DNA of 64,000 nucleotides from Caedibacter sp052030685 (GCF_052030685.1 NZ_JBQAJM010000008.1:1-64000), one strand, 5' to 3'. Positions 16,868-27,432 are shown, counted from the first letter of the stretch. Made by a program: numbers and translations. The notes: generated from the letters alone by a model not told the origin.

Positions 16868-19800
16868 ATGTCGTACTCATACGCTGAGAAAAAAAGAATC
16901 CGTAAAGAATTTGGGAACCTTCCTAATATTCTAGATGTTCCATATTTGCTTGCTGTTCAAGTAAATTCATATAAAGAGTTTTTACAACAAGATGTGAAAG
17001 CACAAAGCCGTAAAAATAACGGTTTAGAAGCAGCTTTTAAATCGGTTTTCCCCATAGCAAGCGTTTCAGGGTATTCCGAGCTTCACTATGTAAGCTACCG
17101 TTTAGGTGAGCCTGTTTTTGATGAAAACGAATGTGGTATTAGAGGTGTAACCTATGCCGCACCTTTACGTGTTAAGCTGAGATTGGTGATATATGACAAA
17201 GAAGCACCAGTAGAAGATAAAGTGATTAAAGATGTCCGTGAGCAGGAAGTTTATATGGGTGAAATCCCATTAATGACTGATAACGGAACCTTTGTAATCA
17301 ATGGTACAGAACGTGTGGTTGTATCGCAGTTGCACCGCTCGCCAGGTGTGTTCTTTGATCATGACAAAGGCAAAACCCATTCCTCAGGTAAAATATTACA
17401 CTCAGCGCGCGTGATCCCATATCGTGGATCATGGCTAGATTTTGAATTTGACCCAAAAGACTTACTTTATGTGCGTATAGATAGACGTCGTAAATTACCA
17501 TCTACTGTGTTGCTAAAAGCACTTGGTTACACTGAGGATGAGCTATTAAAGATTTTTTATGAACCGGTTGAATTCGCTGTCGAAGATGGCGCATTAATGA
17601 TGACTTTTGATCCGGATTCATTAAAGGGAACAACAGCCTCTTTTGATGTGGTTGATACAGATGGTAAAGTGCTAGTTGCTGAAGGCAAGCGTATTACTGC
17701 CAGACATACAAAGCTTATGAAAGAGCAAGGCTTAAATCAAATTGATGTTCCTGTTTCTTATGTCGTTGGTAAAGTGTTATATTCACGTATCGTTGATGAA
17801 ACGTCAGGTGAGGTATTGGCGCAGGCTAATGAAGAGATTACACCTGCATTATTGGAAAAATTATCTGATCGCGGTATTACAACATTCCAAACGCTTGATA
17901 CTAATGACTTAGATCGTGGCTCCTATATTGCTGATACGTTGCGAAATGATGTATGTCGTGATCGTGATGAAGCATTAGTTGAAATTTATCGCATGATGCG
18001 TCCAGGCGAGCCACCAACAAAAGATTCAGCAGAGAATCTTTTCCAAGGTCTATTCTTTTCAGAAGATCGTTATGATCTATCGGCAGTCGGTCGCATGAAG
18101 TTTAACAACCGCTTGGGACGTAAATCAGACAAAGGGTCAGGTGTTCTAACTAAAGAAGATATTATTGATGTTGTCAAAACATTGATTGATATTCGTGATG
18201 GGCGCGGTGATGTTGATGATATTGATCACTTAGGAAATCGCCGCATCCGTGCGGTTGGTGAGATGACTGAAAACCAATTTAGAATCGGTTTGGTGCGAGT
18301 GGAGAGATCAGTGCGTGAGCGCTTATCAATGGTTGATCGTGAAAGTGCGATGCCGCAAGATCTTGTTAACGCTAAACCAATTACCGCTTCGATTAAAGAG
18401 TTCTTTGGTTCAGGTGCATTGTCACAGTTTATGGATCAAGATAACCCATTATCAGAGGTAACCCATAAGCGCCGTATTTCAGCGTTAGGACCAGGCGGTT
18501 TATCAAGAGATCGTGCCGGCTTTGAAGTGCGTGACGTTCATACGACACACTATGGTCGTTTATGTCCGATTGAAACACCAGAAGGTCCAAACATTGGTTT
18601 GATCAACTCTTTGGCATGTTATGCGCGCACGAATCACTATGGTTTCTTAGAAGCACCATATCGCAAGGTGATTGATGGCGTTGCCACTGATAAGATCGAT
18701 TATTTATCAGCAATTGATGAGAGCAATTATGTGATCGCTCAAGCATCTGCTGCCATGGATAAAAAAGGTCGTCTAACCGATGAGTTAATTCAGTGTCGTT
18801 CAAAAGGTGAGGCAATTTTCACAACGGCTGATCAGGTCCAATATATGGATGTTTCAGCGAAACAAATGGTTTCAGTTGCGGCAGCCCTTATTCCATTTTT
18901 GGAGCATGATGACGCGAACCGTGCATTGATGGGTTCAAACATGCAACGTCAGGCGGTGCCAACACTTAGAGCTGAGAAGCCATTAGTGGGTACTGGGATG
19001 GAGCGTATTGTCGCGCGTGACTCAGGTACGTGTATTGTTGCTAAGCGCTCAGGTGTTGTTGACGCAGTTGATGGTGGTCGTATCGTCGTTTGCGCTAGTA
19101 ATGACGAAATCAATGAAGGTGACTCTGTTGTTGATATTTATAACTTAACAAAGTTCCGTCGTTCAAACAAAAACACCTGTATTAACCAACGTCCAATTGT
19201 GCGTCCTGGAGATGTTGTTAAAAAAGGTGATGTGTTAGCAGATGGTTCATCGACTGATATGGCGGAGCTGGCTTTAGGTCAAAACCTTCTTGTGGCATTT
19301 ATGCCGTGGAATGGGTTTAACTTTGAGGATTCAATTTTATTATCTGAGCGTATTGTTGAAGATGATCGCTATACTTCGATCCATATTGAAGAGCTCACCT
19401 GTATTGCACGTGATACTAAATTAGGCGCTGAAGAGATTACTTCAGATATTCCTAATGTCAGTGAACATGCACTAAATAAATTAGATGAAGCCGGTATTAT
19501 TCATATTGGTGCCAATGTTGCACCTGGTGATGTATTGGTTGCTAAGATCACACCTAAGGCCGAGCAGCAGTTAACACCTGAAGAAAAGCTACTACGTGCT
19601 ATCTTCGGTGAGAAAGCTTCAGATGTTAAAGACAGTTCATTAAGAATGCCAACTGGTATGTATGGTACAGTCATTAATGTTCAAGTGTTTACGCGTGATG
19701 GTTTAGAAAAAGATCAACGTTCTGTTGAAATTGAAAAAGCAGAATTGGCACGTATTCGTAAAGACTTACGTGATGAGTATCGTATTGTTGAAGGTGCTGT

Positions 19801-20959
19801 GCGTTCTTATTTATTGCAAGAGCTAACTGGCAAGAAAGCGCTAGCGGGGCCTGGTGGCTTAAAACGTGGACAAGAGATAACTAAAGAGTATTTAAAGAAT
19901 CTTGAATTTGTTCAGTGGCTTGATATTCGTGCCGAAGATGAAACAACGATGGAAACAATTACACGTTGTAAAGCACAGATTGAACAAGCGCGTAAAGACT
20001 TTGAGACAAAGTTTGAAGCAAAACGCAAAAAACTTATCCAAGGTGATGATTTGTCCCCAGGCGTTCTTAAGATCGTTAAGGTATTTGTTGCCGTTAAACG
20101 TCGTATTCAGCCAGGTGATAAAATGGCAGGTCGTCATGGTAATAAGGGTGTTGTGTCACGCATTCTACCAATTGAAGATATGCCTTATCTTGAAGATGGC
20201 ACACCTATGGACATTGTCCTGAACCCACTAGGGGTTCCGTCACGTATGAACATCGGTCAGGTACTTGAGACACATATGGGTATGGCAGCAAGAGCATTAG
20301 GACATAAAGTCTCAGATGCGCTTGAAGCAAGTCAAAAAGCACAAGATATTCGTAAGACTTTAGAAGAAGTCTATAACACGATTGGTAATAAGAAAGTTGA
20401 TTTAAGTCAGCTTGATGATGATCAAGTGATTGAAATGGCTTATAACCTAAGATCAGGTGTGCCAATTGCAACACCAGTATTTGATGGCGCGAAAGAAAAA
20501 GACATCAAAGACCTTCTAAAACTTTGTGGCTTAAATGAAAGCGGCCAAGCGCAGCTTTATGATGGGCGTACTGGCTTACCATTTGATCGCCATGTAACCG
20601 TTGGTTATATGTACATGTTGAAGCTAGACCATTTGGTTGATGACAAGATGCATGCGCGTTCAACAGGTTCTTATAGTTTGGTTACGCAACAGCCACTGGG
20701 TGGTAAAGCACAGTTTGGTGGTCAGCGTTTTGGTGAGATGGAGGTGTGGGCACTACAAGCTTATGGTGCTGCTTATACACTTCGTGAAATGTTGACGGTT
20801 AAATCGGATGATGTAAACGGTCGTACCAGAATGTACAAAAATATTGTTGATGGCAATTTCAAGATGGACGCAAGTCTGCCTGAATCTTTCAACGTATTAA
20901 TGAAAGAAGTACGTGCATTAGGTATTGATATTGACCTTGAGTCTGATTTAGAAAACTAA
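16868..20959 (+). CDS. rpoB: DNA-directed RNA polymerase subunit beta
   Basis: 1363-residue catalytic subunit (E. coli 1342). The rifampicin region contains LSQFMDQDNPLSEVTHKRR and RISALGPGGLSRDRAGFEV; the usual resistance positions (E. coli D516, H526, S531 equivalents) carry sensitive-type residues. GFNFEDSI, KMAGRHGNKGVVS and the C-terminal PLGGKAQFGGQRFGEMEVWA motif are intact. AGAGG stands before the ATG. Confidence 0.99.
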   Translation: MSYSYAEKKRIRKEFGNLPNILDVPYLLAVQVNSYKEFLQQDVKAQSRKNNGLEAAFKSVFPIASVSGYSELHYVSYRLGEPVFDENECGIRGVTYAAPLRVKLRLVIYDKEAPVEDKVIKDVREQEVYMGEIPLMTDNGTFVINGTERVVVSQLHRSPGVFFDHDKGKTHSSGKILHSARVIPYRGSWLDFEFDPKDLLYVRIDRRRKLPSTVLLKALGYTEDELLKIFYEPVEFAVEDGALMMTFDPDSLKGTTASFDVVDTDGKVLVAEGKRITARHTKLMKEQGLNQIDVPVSYVVGKVLYSRIVDETSGEVLAQANEEITPALLEKLSDRGITTFQTLDTNDLDRGSYIADTLRNDVCRDRDEALVEIYRMMRPGEPPTKDSAENLFQGLFFSEDRYDLSAVGRMKFNNRLGRKSDKGSGVLTKEDIIDVVKTLIDIRDGRGDVDDIDHLGNRRIRAVGEMTENQFRIGLVRVERSVRERLSMVDRESAMPQDLVNAKPITASIKEFFGSGALSQFMDQDNPLSEVTHKRRISALGPGGLSRDRAGFEVRDVHTTHYGRLCPIETPEGPNIGLINSLACYARTNHYGFLEAPYRKVIDGVATDKIDYLSAIDESNYVIAQASAAMDKKGRLTDELIQCRSKGEAIFTTADQVQYMDVSAKQMVSVAAALIPFLEHDDANRALMGSNMQRQAVPTLRAEKPLVGTGMERIVARDSGTCIVAKRSGVVDAVDGGRIVVCASNDEINEGDSVVDIYNLTKFRRSNKNTCINQRPIVRPGDVVKKGDVLADGSSTDMAELALGQNLLVAFMPWNGFNFEDSILLSERIVEDDRYTSIHIEELTCIARDTKLGAEEITSDIPNVSEHALNKLDEAGIIHIGANVAPGDVLVAKITPKAEQQLTPEEKLLRAIFGEKASDVKDSSLRMPTGMYGTVINVQVFTRDGLEKDQRSVEIEKAELARIRKDLRDEYRIVEGAVRSYLLQELTGKKALAGPGGLKRGQEITKEYLKNLEFVQWLDIRAEDETTMETITRCKAQIEQARKDFETKFEAKRKKLIQGDDLSPGVLKIVKVFVAVKRRIQPGDKMAGRHGNKGVVSRILPIEDMPYLEDGTPMDIVLNPLGVPSRMNIGQVLETHMGMAARALGHKVSDALEASQKAQDIRKTLEEVYNTIGNKKVDLSQLDDDQVIEMAYNLRSGVPIATPVFDGAKEKDIKDLLKLCGLNESGQAQLYDGRTGLPFDRHVTVGYMYMLKLDHLVDDKMHARSTGSYSLVTQQPLGGKAQFGGQRFGEMEVWALQAYGAAYTLREMLTVKSDDVNGRTRMYKNIVDGNFKMDASLPESFNVLMKEVRALGIDIDLESDLEN

Positions 20960-21045
20960 ACACACTTTAGTTGTCGTAATGAAACAGCTATGGGCATAGC
21001 CTGTAGCATTTTGATTTTAAACTTTGCAAAAATAGGAGTAGAGCC

Positions 21046-24000
21046 TTGAAAAACTTACTAGGCGGTATGAAACAGCAAGGTAAAGATTTAGAGTTTGACC
21101 GTATTCGTGTCGGTCTTGCGTCACCTGAAATGATTCACTCATGGTCATATGGTGAAGTGAAAAAGCCAGAAACCATTAACTATCGTACATTTAAACCTGA
21201 AAGAGATGGTTTATTCTGTGCCAAAATCTTTGGTCCGATTAAGGACTATGAATGTTTGTGTGGTAAATACAAGCGTTTAAAGCATCGTGGAATTATTTGT
21301 GAGAAGTGTGGTGTTGAAGTCACACAAGCGCGTGTTCGTCGTGAGCGTATGGGACATATTGATTTGGCTTGTCCTGTAGCACATATTTGGTATTTGAAAT
21401 CACTGCCATCGCGTATTGGTCTGCTATTAGATATGACATTACGCGATATCGAGCGCATTTTATATTTTGAAGCATATGCAGTGACTGATCCTGGGATGAC
21501 ACCTTTTGAAAAAGGACAGTTACTCAATGAAGAAACCTATCTTGACGCATTAGAAGAGTATGGTGATGAATTTGAAGCACAAATGGGTGCTGAAGCAATT
21601 CAAAAGTTGTTGATTGACACCGATCTTGATCATGAGATTGAAACGATTCGTGAAGAAATCCCAACAACCAATTCAGAAACGAAGCTTAAGAAATTAACAA
21701 AGCGTTTGAAGTTATTAGAATCATTCCGTGAATCAGGTAATAAACCTGAATGGATGATTATGACAGTTTTGCCGGTGTTGCCACCGGATTTGCGTCCGTT
21801 AGTACCTCTGGATGGTGGGCGTTTTGCAACCTCTGATTTGAATGATTTATATCGCCGTGTTATTAACCGTAACAATCGTTTAAAGCGTCTTTTAGAGCTT
21901 AATGCGCCTGATATTATCGTGCGTAATGAAAAGCGTATGTTGCAAGAATCAGTTGATGCATTATTAGACAACGGTCGTCGCGGACGTGCGGTAACTGGCT
22001 CAAATAAACGTGCCTTAAAATCATTAGCAGATATGATTAAAGGTAAGCAAGGTCGTTTCCGCCAAAACCTTTTAGGTAAGCGTGTTGACTATTCTGGTCG
22101 TTCAGTCATTACCGTTGGTCCTACATTGCGCTTACATCAATGCGGTTTGCCAAAGAAGATGGCGTTAGAGCTATTTAAGCCATTTATTTACTCAAAGCTT
22201 GAACATTATGAGCATGCGACAACGATTAAAGCAGCCAAGAAGATGGTTGAGCGTGAAGAAGCGGTTGTTTGGGATATCTTAGAAGAGGTGATCCGCGAGC
22301 ATCCTGTGCTTCTTAACCGTGCACCAACGTTGCATAGATTGGGTATTCAAGCATTTGAACCTACCTTGATTGAAGGTAAAGCGATACAGTTGCACCCATT
22401 GGTATGTACGGCATTTAACGCTGACTTTGACGGGGATCAGATGGCAGTTCACGTGCCATTGACGATTGAAGCACAGCTTGAAGCGCGCGTGTTGATGATG
22501 TCAACCAATAACATCTTATCTCCAGCAAGTGGATCCCCTGTAATTGCGCCAACGCAGGATATTGTTTTAGGTCTTTATTATGTGACGCGTGAAAAGATTA
22601 ATTCTAAAGGGGAAGGCAAATTATTTGCTGACCTATTGCACGTTCAGCGTGCTTATGATGCCGGTGTTGTTGATATTCATGCAAAGATTAAAGTACGTTT
22701 GGATCACAAGGTTCTGCTTGAATCTGGCGAATATATTGATGAGAAGGGTATTGTTGAAACAACGGTTGGACGTGCTTTATTATCAAGCATTCTACCGGAA
22801 GGATTACCGTTTTCATTGATTAACCAACCATTGACTAAAAAGGCAGTGGGTAAGATTATTGACCAATGTTATCGTCGTTTAGGCACAAAAGCTACGGTGA
22901 TTTTTGCTGACCAATTAATGTATGCCGGTTATAAATATTCAACAAAATCGGGTATTTCAATTGGTATCAACGATATGATTATTCCTGATGCTAAAGTAGG
23001 TATTTTGGCTGAAGCTGAAGGTCAAGTTAAGGAAATTTCTGAGCAGTATGCAAGTGGTTTAGTTACTGCTGGTGAGCGTTATAACAAGGTGATTGATATT
23101 TGGTCACGCGCCAATGAGAAAGTTGCCAAATCCATGATGGAAGTGATTTCGAAAGAAAAAGTTGCTGATAAAGCGGGTACTGAAATTGAACAAGAGTCAT
23201 TTAACTCAGTATACATGATGGCAGATTCAGGTGCGCGGGGTTCTGCAGCACAGATCAGACAGCTTGCAGGTATGCGTGGTTTGATGGCAAAACCGGATGG
23301 CTCGATTATTGAAACACCTATTACGGCAAACTTCCGTGAAGGCCTATCGGTTTTACAATACTTTACCTCAACGCATGGTGCACGTAAGGGTCTTGCTGAT
23401 ACGGCATTAAAAACAGCTAACTCAGGCTACTTAACACGTCGTCTTGTTGATGTGGCACAAGACTTGGTCATTATTGAAGATGATTGTGGTACACAAAAAG
23501 GCGTAACGGTTTCTGCCTTGATTGAAGGTGGGGACGTTGTTGTACCTTTGGGCGAGCGTCTACTGGGTCGTGTCAATGCCGAAGATATCTATAAGCCAGG
23601 TGAAGATGAGATCTTGGTTGAAGCAGGTACATTGCTTGATGAGAAAGTCGTTGAATTGATTGAAAAAAATGGTGTTGACCAAGTTATCATTCGTTCATCG
23701 ATCACCTGTGAAACGCGTCGTGGTTTATGTGCTAAATGTTACGGACGAGATCTTGCACGCGGACATTTGGTTAATATGGGTGAATCAGTTGGTGTTGTCG
23801 CAGCACAATCCATTGGTGAACCAGGTACACAGTTAACGATGCGTACCTTCCATATTGGTGGTGCGGCATCGCAGGATACTGCTGAAAACAACGTTCAGAT
23901 CAAAAATGGCGGACGTATTAAGTTTAATAATATTAAAACTGTTAAAAACCGCGAAGGTAATCACGTAGTCGTTTCGCGTTCAGGTGAAATTAGTATTATT

Positions 24001-25341
24001 GATAAGTTTGGACGTGAGCGCGAGAAGTACAAAGTACCATACGGTGCTGAATTACCAGTAAATGATAATGCACAAGTCAAAGCTGGTGCCGTTGTCGCGA
24101 CCTGGGACCCGCATACACATCCAGTAGTTGCTGAGGTTGCTGGACACATAAACTTCATTGACTTTATTGATGGTGTGACGATGAAGCACCAAGCAGATGA
24201 AATGACAGGACTTTCAAGTATTGTTATTACCTCTGACTCGCAAAAAAGTGGTAATAGAGACATCAAACCATTGGTGCGTTTGATTGATGAAGTCGGTGAA
24301 GAGTTATGCTTCCCGAATACCAATATTCCAGCAAGCTACTTTATGCCAGTGGGTGCGATCTTGAATATCGAAAATGGCACGAAGATCGAAGTTGGTGATG
24401 TCATCGCGCGTATTCCACAAGAAGGCTCTAAAAACAAGGATATTACTGGGGGTCTACCACGCGTGGCAGACTTGTTTGAGGCGCGCCGTCCTAAGGATGC
24501 TGCAATTATGGCGGAGGCTTCAGGTATTGTTAGCTTCGGTAAAGAGACAAAAGGCAAGCGTCGCTTGATTATCTCGCCAGAAGATATGGATCCGATTGAA
24601 ATTATGATTCCTAAATGGCGTCATATCAACGTATTTGAAGGTGAGCATGTTTCTAAGGGTGAAATCATTTCTGATGGACCATTAGACCCACATGAAATTT
24701 TACGTTTGAAAGGCGTGCATGAGCTTGCAGATTATATTATTAATGAAATCCAAGAGGTTTATCGCTTACAAGGTGTAGGTATTAACGATAAGCATATCGA
24801 GACGGTTATTCGTCAGATGTTACGCAAGGTCAATATCTTAGCGGCAGGCGATAGTAAATTTGTTGATGGCGAGCCAGTTGAGTTGGTTCAAGTCTTGGAA
24901 GAGAATGAAAAACTACGTGCTGAAGGCAAGCTAGAGGCAATCTATGAACACATTTTATTGGGTATCACTAAAGCGTCATTGTCTACAGAGTCGTTCCTGT
25001 CAGCTGCTTCTTTCCAAGAAACAACTCGCGTTCTAACGGAAGCATCGGTTGGTGGACAAGAAGATCAACTGCGTGGCTTGAAAGAAAACGTATTGATTGG
25101 GCGCTTGATTCCATCAGGTACGGGGCTTGCACATCACCAAGAGCGTAAGCGTAAGCACTTACAAGAGCAAGAAGCATTAGAAACAGGCCCATCAATGGAT
25201 GAGCTTGAAATGGCGCTAAGTGCGGCATTGAATGCGGATGCTGAAGAGAATAGTGTTGACCTTGAAGATCTATTTGTTAGCGGTGACGAAGATCTTGATG
25301 AAAACAACAGACAAGATGACGATGAGGACTATGACGAGTAG
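21046..25341 (+). CDS. rpoC: DNA-directed RNA polymerase subunit beta'
   Basis: 1431-residue catalytic subunit (E. coli 1407). The start is a TTG with AGGAG seven bases upstream, giving the usual MKNLLGG start (E. coli uses GTG). Visible are the zinc-ribbon Cys cluster CLCGKY...CEKCGVEV, the active-site NADFDGDQMAVH motif with three catalytic Asp, the bridge/trigger region GLMAKPDGSIIETPI and the second Cys cluster (CETRRGLCAKCYG). The last 32 residues are strongly acidic (EDLFVSGDEDLDENN... rich in D and E), an extension beyond the E. coli end. Confidence 0.99.
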   Translation: MKNLLGGMKQQGKDLEFDRIRVGLASPEMIHSWSYGEVKKPETINYRTFKPERDGLFCAKIFGPIKDYECLCGKYKRLKHRGIICEKCGVEVTQARVRRERMGHIDLACPVAHIWYLKSLPSRIGLLLDMTLRDIERILYFEAYAVTDPGMTPFEKGQLLNEETYLDALEEYGDEFEAQMGAEAIQKLLIDTDLDHEIETIREEIPTTNSETKLKKLTKRLKLLESFRESGNKPEWMIMTVLPVLPPDLRPLVPLDGGRFATSDLNDLYRRVINRNNRLKRLLELNAPDIIVRNEKRMLQESVDALLDNGRRGRAVTGSNKRALKSLADMIKGKQGRFRQNLLGKRVDYSGRSVITVGPTLRLHQCGLPKKMALELFKPFIYSKLEHYEHATTIKAAKKMVEREEAVVWDILEEVIREHPVLLNRAPTLHRLGIQAFEPTLIEGKAIQLHPLVCTAFNADFDGDQMAVHVPLTIEAQLEARVLMMSTNNILSPASGSPVIAPTQDIVLGLYYVTREKINSKGEGKLFADLLHVQRAYDAGVVDIHAKIKVRLDHKVLLESGEYIDEKGIVETTVGRALLSSILPEGLPFSLINQPLTKKAVGKIIDQCYRRLGTKATVIFADQLMYAGYKYSTKSGISIGINDMIIPDAKVGILAEAEGQVKEISEQYASGLVTAGERYNKVIDIWSRANEKVAKSMMEVISKEKVADKAGTEIEQESFNSVYMMADSGARGSAAQIRQLAGMRGLMAKPDGSIIETPITANFREGLSVLQYFTSTHGARKGLADTALKTANSGYLTRRLVDVAQDLVIIEDDCGTQKGVTVSALIEGGDVVVPLGERLLGRVNAEDIYKPGEDEILVEAGTLLDEKVVELIEKNGVDQVIIRSSITCETRRGLCAKCYGRDLARGHLVNMGESVGVVAAQSIGEPGTQLTMRTFHIGGAASQDTAENNVQIKNGGRIKFNNIKTVKNREGNHVVVSRSGEISIIDKFGREREKYKVPYGAELPVNDNAQVKAGAVVATWDPHTHPVVAEVAGHINFIDFIDGVTMKHQADEMTGLSSIVITSDSQKSGNRDIKPLVRLIDEVGEELCFPNTNIPASYFMPVGAILNIENGTKIEVGDVIARIPQEGSKNKDITGGLPRVADLFEARRPKDAAIMAEASGIVSFGKETKGKRRLIISPEDMDPIEIMIPKWRHINVFEGEHVSKGEIISDGPLDPHEILRLKGVHELADYIINEIQEVYRLQGVGINDKHIETVIRQMLRKVNILAAGDSKFVDGEPVELVQVLEENEKLRAEGKLEAIYEHILLGITKASLSTESFLSAASFQETTRVLTEASVGGQEDQLRGLKENVLIGRLIPSGTGLAHHQERKRKHLQEQEALETGPSMDELEMALSAALNADAEENSVDLEDLFVSGDEDLDENNRQDDDEDYDE

Positions 25342-25371
25342 TCATTGATTTTCTAAAGTCGAATATAATTT

Positions 25372-25409
25372 AAAGCCTTGTTGGAATTATTCTAGCAAGG
25401 CTTTTTGTT
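25372..25409 (+). terminator. Rho-independent terminator of the rpoBC operon
   Basis: AAAGCCTTG (25372-25380) pairs perfectly with CAAGGCTTT (25396-25404), followed by TTGTTT. It lies 31 bases after the rpoC stop. Confidence 0.85.
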
Positions 25410-25432
25410 TATTTATTGGTCAAAAAAAGTCT

Positions 25433-25655
25433 ATCTATGGTGTAATGGCACTACCTTAAGAAGTAGCCTGTAAATATAGGCTTTGCAACGAACTTAAATC
25501 TACCATCCCTGACAAAATAGATTGCCAGGCATCCATGCTCGCAATGACAACCTCTGACTTGTCATCCTGAGCCAGAATGGCGTGAGGATCCAATGCGGAG
25601 CTGCCATGGATGGTTAGTGATCTTCCTAAAGGTAGTGCCATTAATCTATGGTGTA
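25433..25655. mobile_element. MITE-like insertion at the 3' end of trpC
   Basis: A 15-base perfect inverted repeat, TAATGGCACTACCTT (25443-25457) and AAGGTAGTGCCATTA (25629-25643), encloses about 170 bases. Outside it the 12-base sequence ATCTATGGTGTA occurs directly on both sides (25433-25444 and 25644-25655), like a target-site duplication. The inside contains further complementary blocks (CATCCATG and CATGGATG; GACAAC...GTCATCCTGAG), so the RNA would fold into a long irregular hairpin. It has no transposase gene; a 68-codon minus-strand reading frame inside it (25456-25662) looks accidental. The right-hand copy of the direct repeat contains the trpC stop codon. Confidence 0.7.
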
Positions 25656-26404
25656 GTTGCATTTATCGCTTCCTGCAAAAACGCCACCTTATCATTAGCA
25701 CGCATTAAAGCAGTCCCTGCTAAAACGCCATCATAAGTACAGCCAAAATGATGGAGGTCTTGAGGTGTTTTAGCACCTGATAAGCTCAATAGCGTAATAT
25801 CTTGAGGCACTATTTTTTGTAGGCGTACAATGTTATCAGTATCCATCTCAAGGGTATCTAAATTGCGATTGTTAACACCGATTAGTTTAGCGTTACAGGC
25901 TAAGGCCGTTTCTGTTTCTTTTTCATCAAATACTTCAACCAATGCGGTCATGTTAAGTGATTCAATGCATTGAATTAGTGTTTGTAAACGTGCTTTATCT
26001 AAGCAGCGCACGATCAAAAGACAGGCGTCAGCACCTTTAAGGCGTGCTTGATATATTTGTTTTTCATCGATAATAAAATCTTTGCATAATATTGGGATAG
26101 TCACCACATCGCGGACTTTGCGAATATCTTCAAAATCACCACCAAAAAAAGGCTTGTCAGTCAAAATGGATAATGCGCAAGCGCCACCTGCTTGGTAAGC
26201 TTTGGCAATAGTGACTGGATTATAGTTTGGGTCAATCACGCCTTCAGAGGGTGATTTGGATTTAAGCTCAGCAATTATTGCAGGCTGATGTGTTTTAATG
26301 GCTTGTAGAAAGTCATATTTTGCAGGAAGCAATGCTTGAGGGATTAGATCAGGTAACTGCTTTAGCTCTTGATGTTTGGATTCGATAATTTTTTGTAAAA
26401 TCAC
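25646..26404 (-). CDS. trpC: Indole-3-glycerol-phosphate synthase
   Basis: Converts CdRP to indole-3-glycerol phosphate in tryptophan synthesis. The 252-residue TIM barrel is a stand-alone TrpC without a fused TrpF. Active-site stretches AELKSKSPSEG, CKDFIID, VEVFDEKE and GVNNRNL are present. At the strand 7 motif, normally SESGI, it has SLSGA, so the conserved Glu is Leu. The start is GTG with AAGGA upstream. No other trp gene is near. The stop codon lies in the direct repeat flanking the MITE-like insertion. The divergent glycosyltransferase starts only 38 bases away. Confidence 0.9.
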   Translation of the reverse strand: MILQKIIESKHQELKQLPDLIPQALLPAKYDFLQAIKTHQPAIIAELKSKSPSEGVIDPNYNPVTIAKAYQAGGACALSILTDKPFFGGDFEDIRKVRDVVTIPILCKDFIIDEKQIYQARLKGADACLLIVRCLDKARLQTLIQCIESLNMTALVEVFDEKETETALACNAKLIGVNNRNLDTLEMDTDNIVRLQKIVPQDITLLSLSGAKTPQDLHHFGCTYDGVLAGTALMRANDKVAFLQEAINATTP

Positions 26405-26442
26405 GTTATGTCCTTATTACTTTATGTGTACACTATTAAAAA

Positions 26443-27339
26443 ATGAAAATATTGAAATGTATTATGAATCTATCAGGATTTACCTTTTTACGCAATGCCG
26501 AAGAGCTATGCTTTCCGTATATTCAATCGATTCAGTCTATTTTGCCGATTTGTGATGAGTTTGTGATTGCTTTGGGACAGTCGCAAGACAATAGTCCTGA
26601 GGTCTTGCATCAACTGGCAAAAGAGCACCCAAAGATTAAAATTATCGAAACGGTATGGAATGAACATATGCAGGTCAAAGGTTATACCTATGCCCAACAA
26701 AAAATGATTGCCCAATTCGCCTGTACTGGGGATTGGCTTTTTTATCTAGAGGGTGATGAGATCGTGCATGAGAATGATCTTGAAGCAATTAAAGAGGCGT
26801 TGCATCGCTATAAAGATGATCAAGAAGTCGAAGCGTTAGCGTTTCATTATTACCATTTTTATGGCAATACTAATACTTACCTTTCATCACCGACTTGGTA
26901 TCGTTACGCACCAAGAATCATTAAGGCAAGTGTCAGAAGTTATGCGCCAGATGGTTTGTATTGGCTGGTTCTCGACCCTAAGAAGTCCAATCGGATCGCA
27001 CGTTATCCAAAGGCGAAATTACTGGATAACTATATTTATCATTATGGTTGGGTGCGTCCTGAGGCGGCAATGAGTAAGAAAATTAGCCAAGTGAATAAGC
27101 ACTGGGGCAAGTCTGAAGGCTTTGACTCAAAGTACAGTGATATCGATCATCAGATCTTAACGGAGTTTAAGGGCACACATCCGAATATTATCGATGGTTT
27201 TTTTGCTAAAGAAGAAGGACTTTTTAAAGCCAATCCAAATCATGTTCTAACCAAAAAAGAAAAGCGACAACGTTTTAAAATGAAACTGGAGAAATTATTT
27301 GGTCTGGACTTGAGTCGGAAGTATTTCAAAAAAATCTAG
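26443..27339 (+). CDS. Glycosyltransferase family 2-like protein
   Basis: Up to 298 residues. The N-terminus MNLSGFTFLRNAEELCFPY, followed by ILPICDEFVIALGQSQDNS and FYLEGDEIVHENDL, matches family 2 glycosyltransferases of the SGFTFxRN type; GDEI is the likely metal/nucleotide-sugar binding acidic motif in place of DxD. The C-terminal half has many aromatic residues and a basic tail, suggesting a peripheral membrane enzyme acting on a surface glycan. The family-like start is the ATG at 26464 (MNLSGF); neither ATG has a clear ribosome binding site. Sugar and acceptor are unknown. Confidence 0.75.
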   Translation: MKILKCIMNLSGFTFLRNAEELCFPYIQSIQSILPICDEFVIALGQSQDNSPEVLHQLAKEHPKIKIIETVWNEHMQVKGYTYAQQKMIAQFACTGDWLFYLEGDEIVHENDLEAIKEALHRYKDDQEVEALAFHYYHFYGNTNTYLSSPTWYRYAPRIIKASVRSYAPDGLYWLVLDPKKSNRIARYPKAKLLDNYIYHYGWVRPEAAMSKKISQVNKHWGKSEGFDSKYSDIDHQILTEFKGTHPNIIDGFFAKEEGLFKANPNHVLTKKEKRQRFKMKLEKLFGLDLSRKYFKKI

Positions 27340-27432
27340 CATAAAAGTTTTGACAGCTACAAAAGGCAAACGTTATAGTAAAAAAGTCGCGTTACCGTGG
27401 CAAAAATTAAATTTAAAAAGTTTTAAAAATAA

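Noticed and set aside
25456..25662. 68-codon minus-strand frame after trpC
   Set aside because: It lies inside the hairpin-forming insertion, and its content follows the inverted repeats rather than a protein.
27340..27432. Possible small gene between the glycosyltransferase and the riboswitch
   Set aside because: No start with a ribosome site; the stretch is AT-rich leader DNA.
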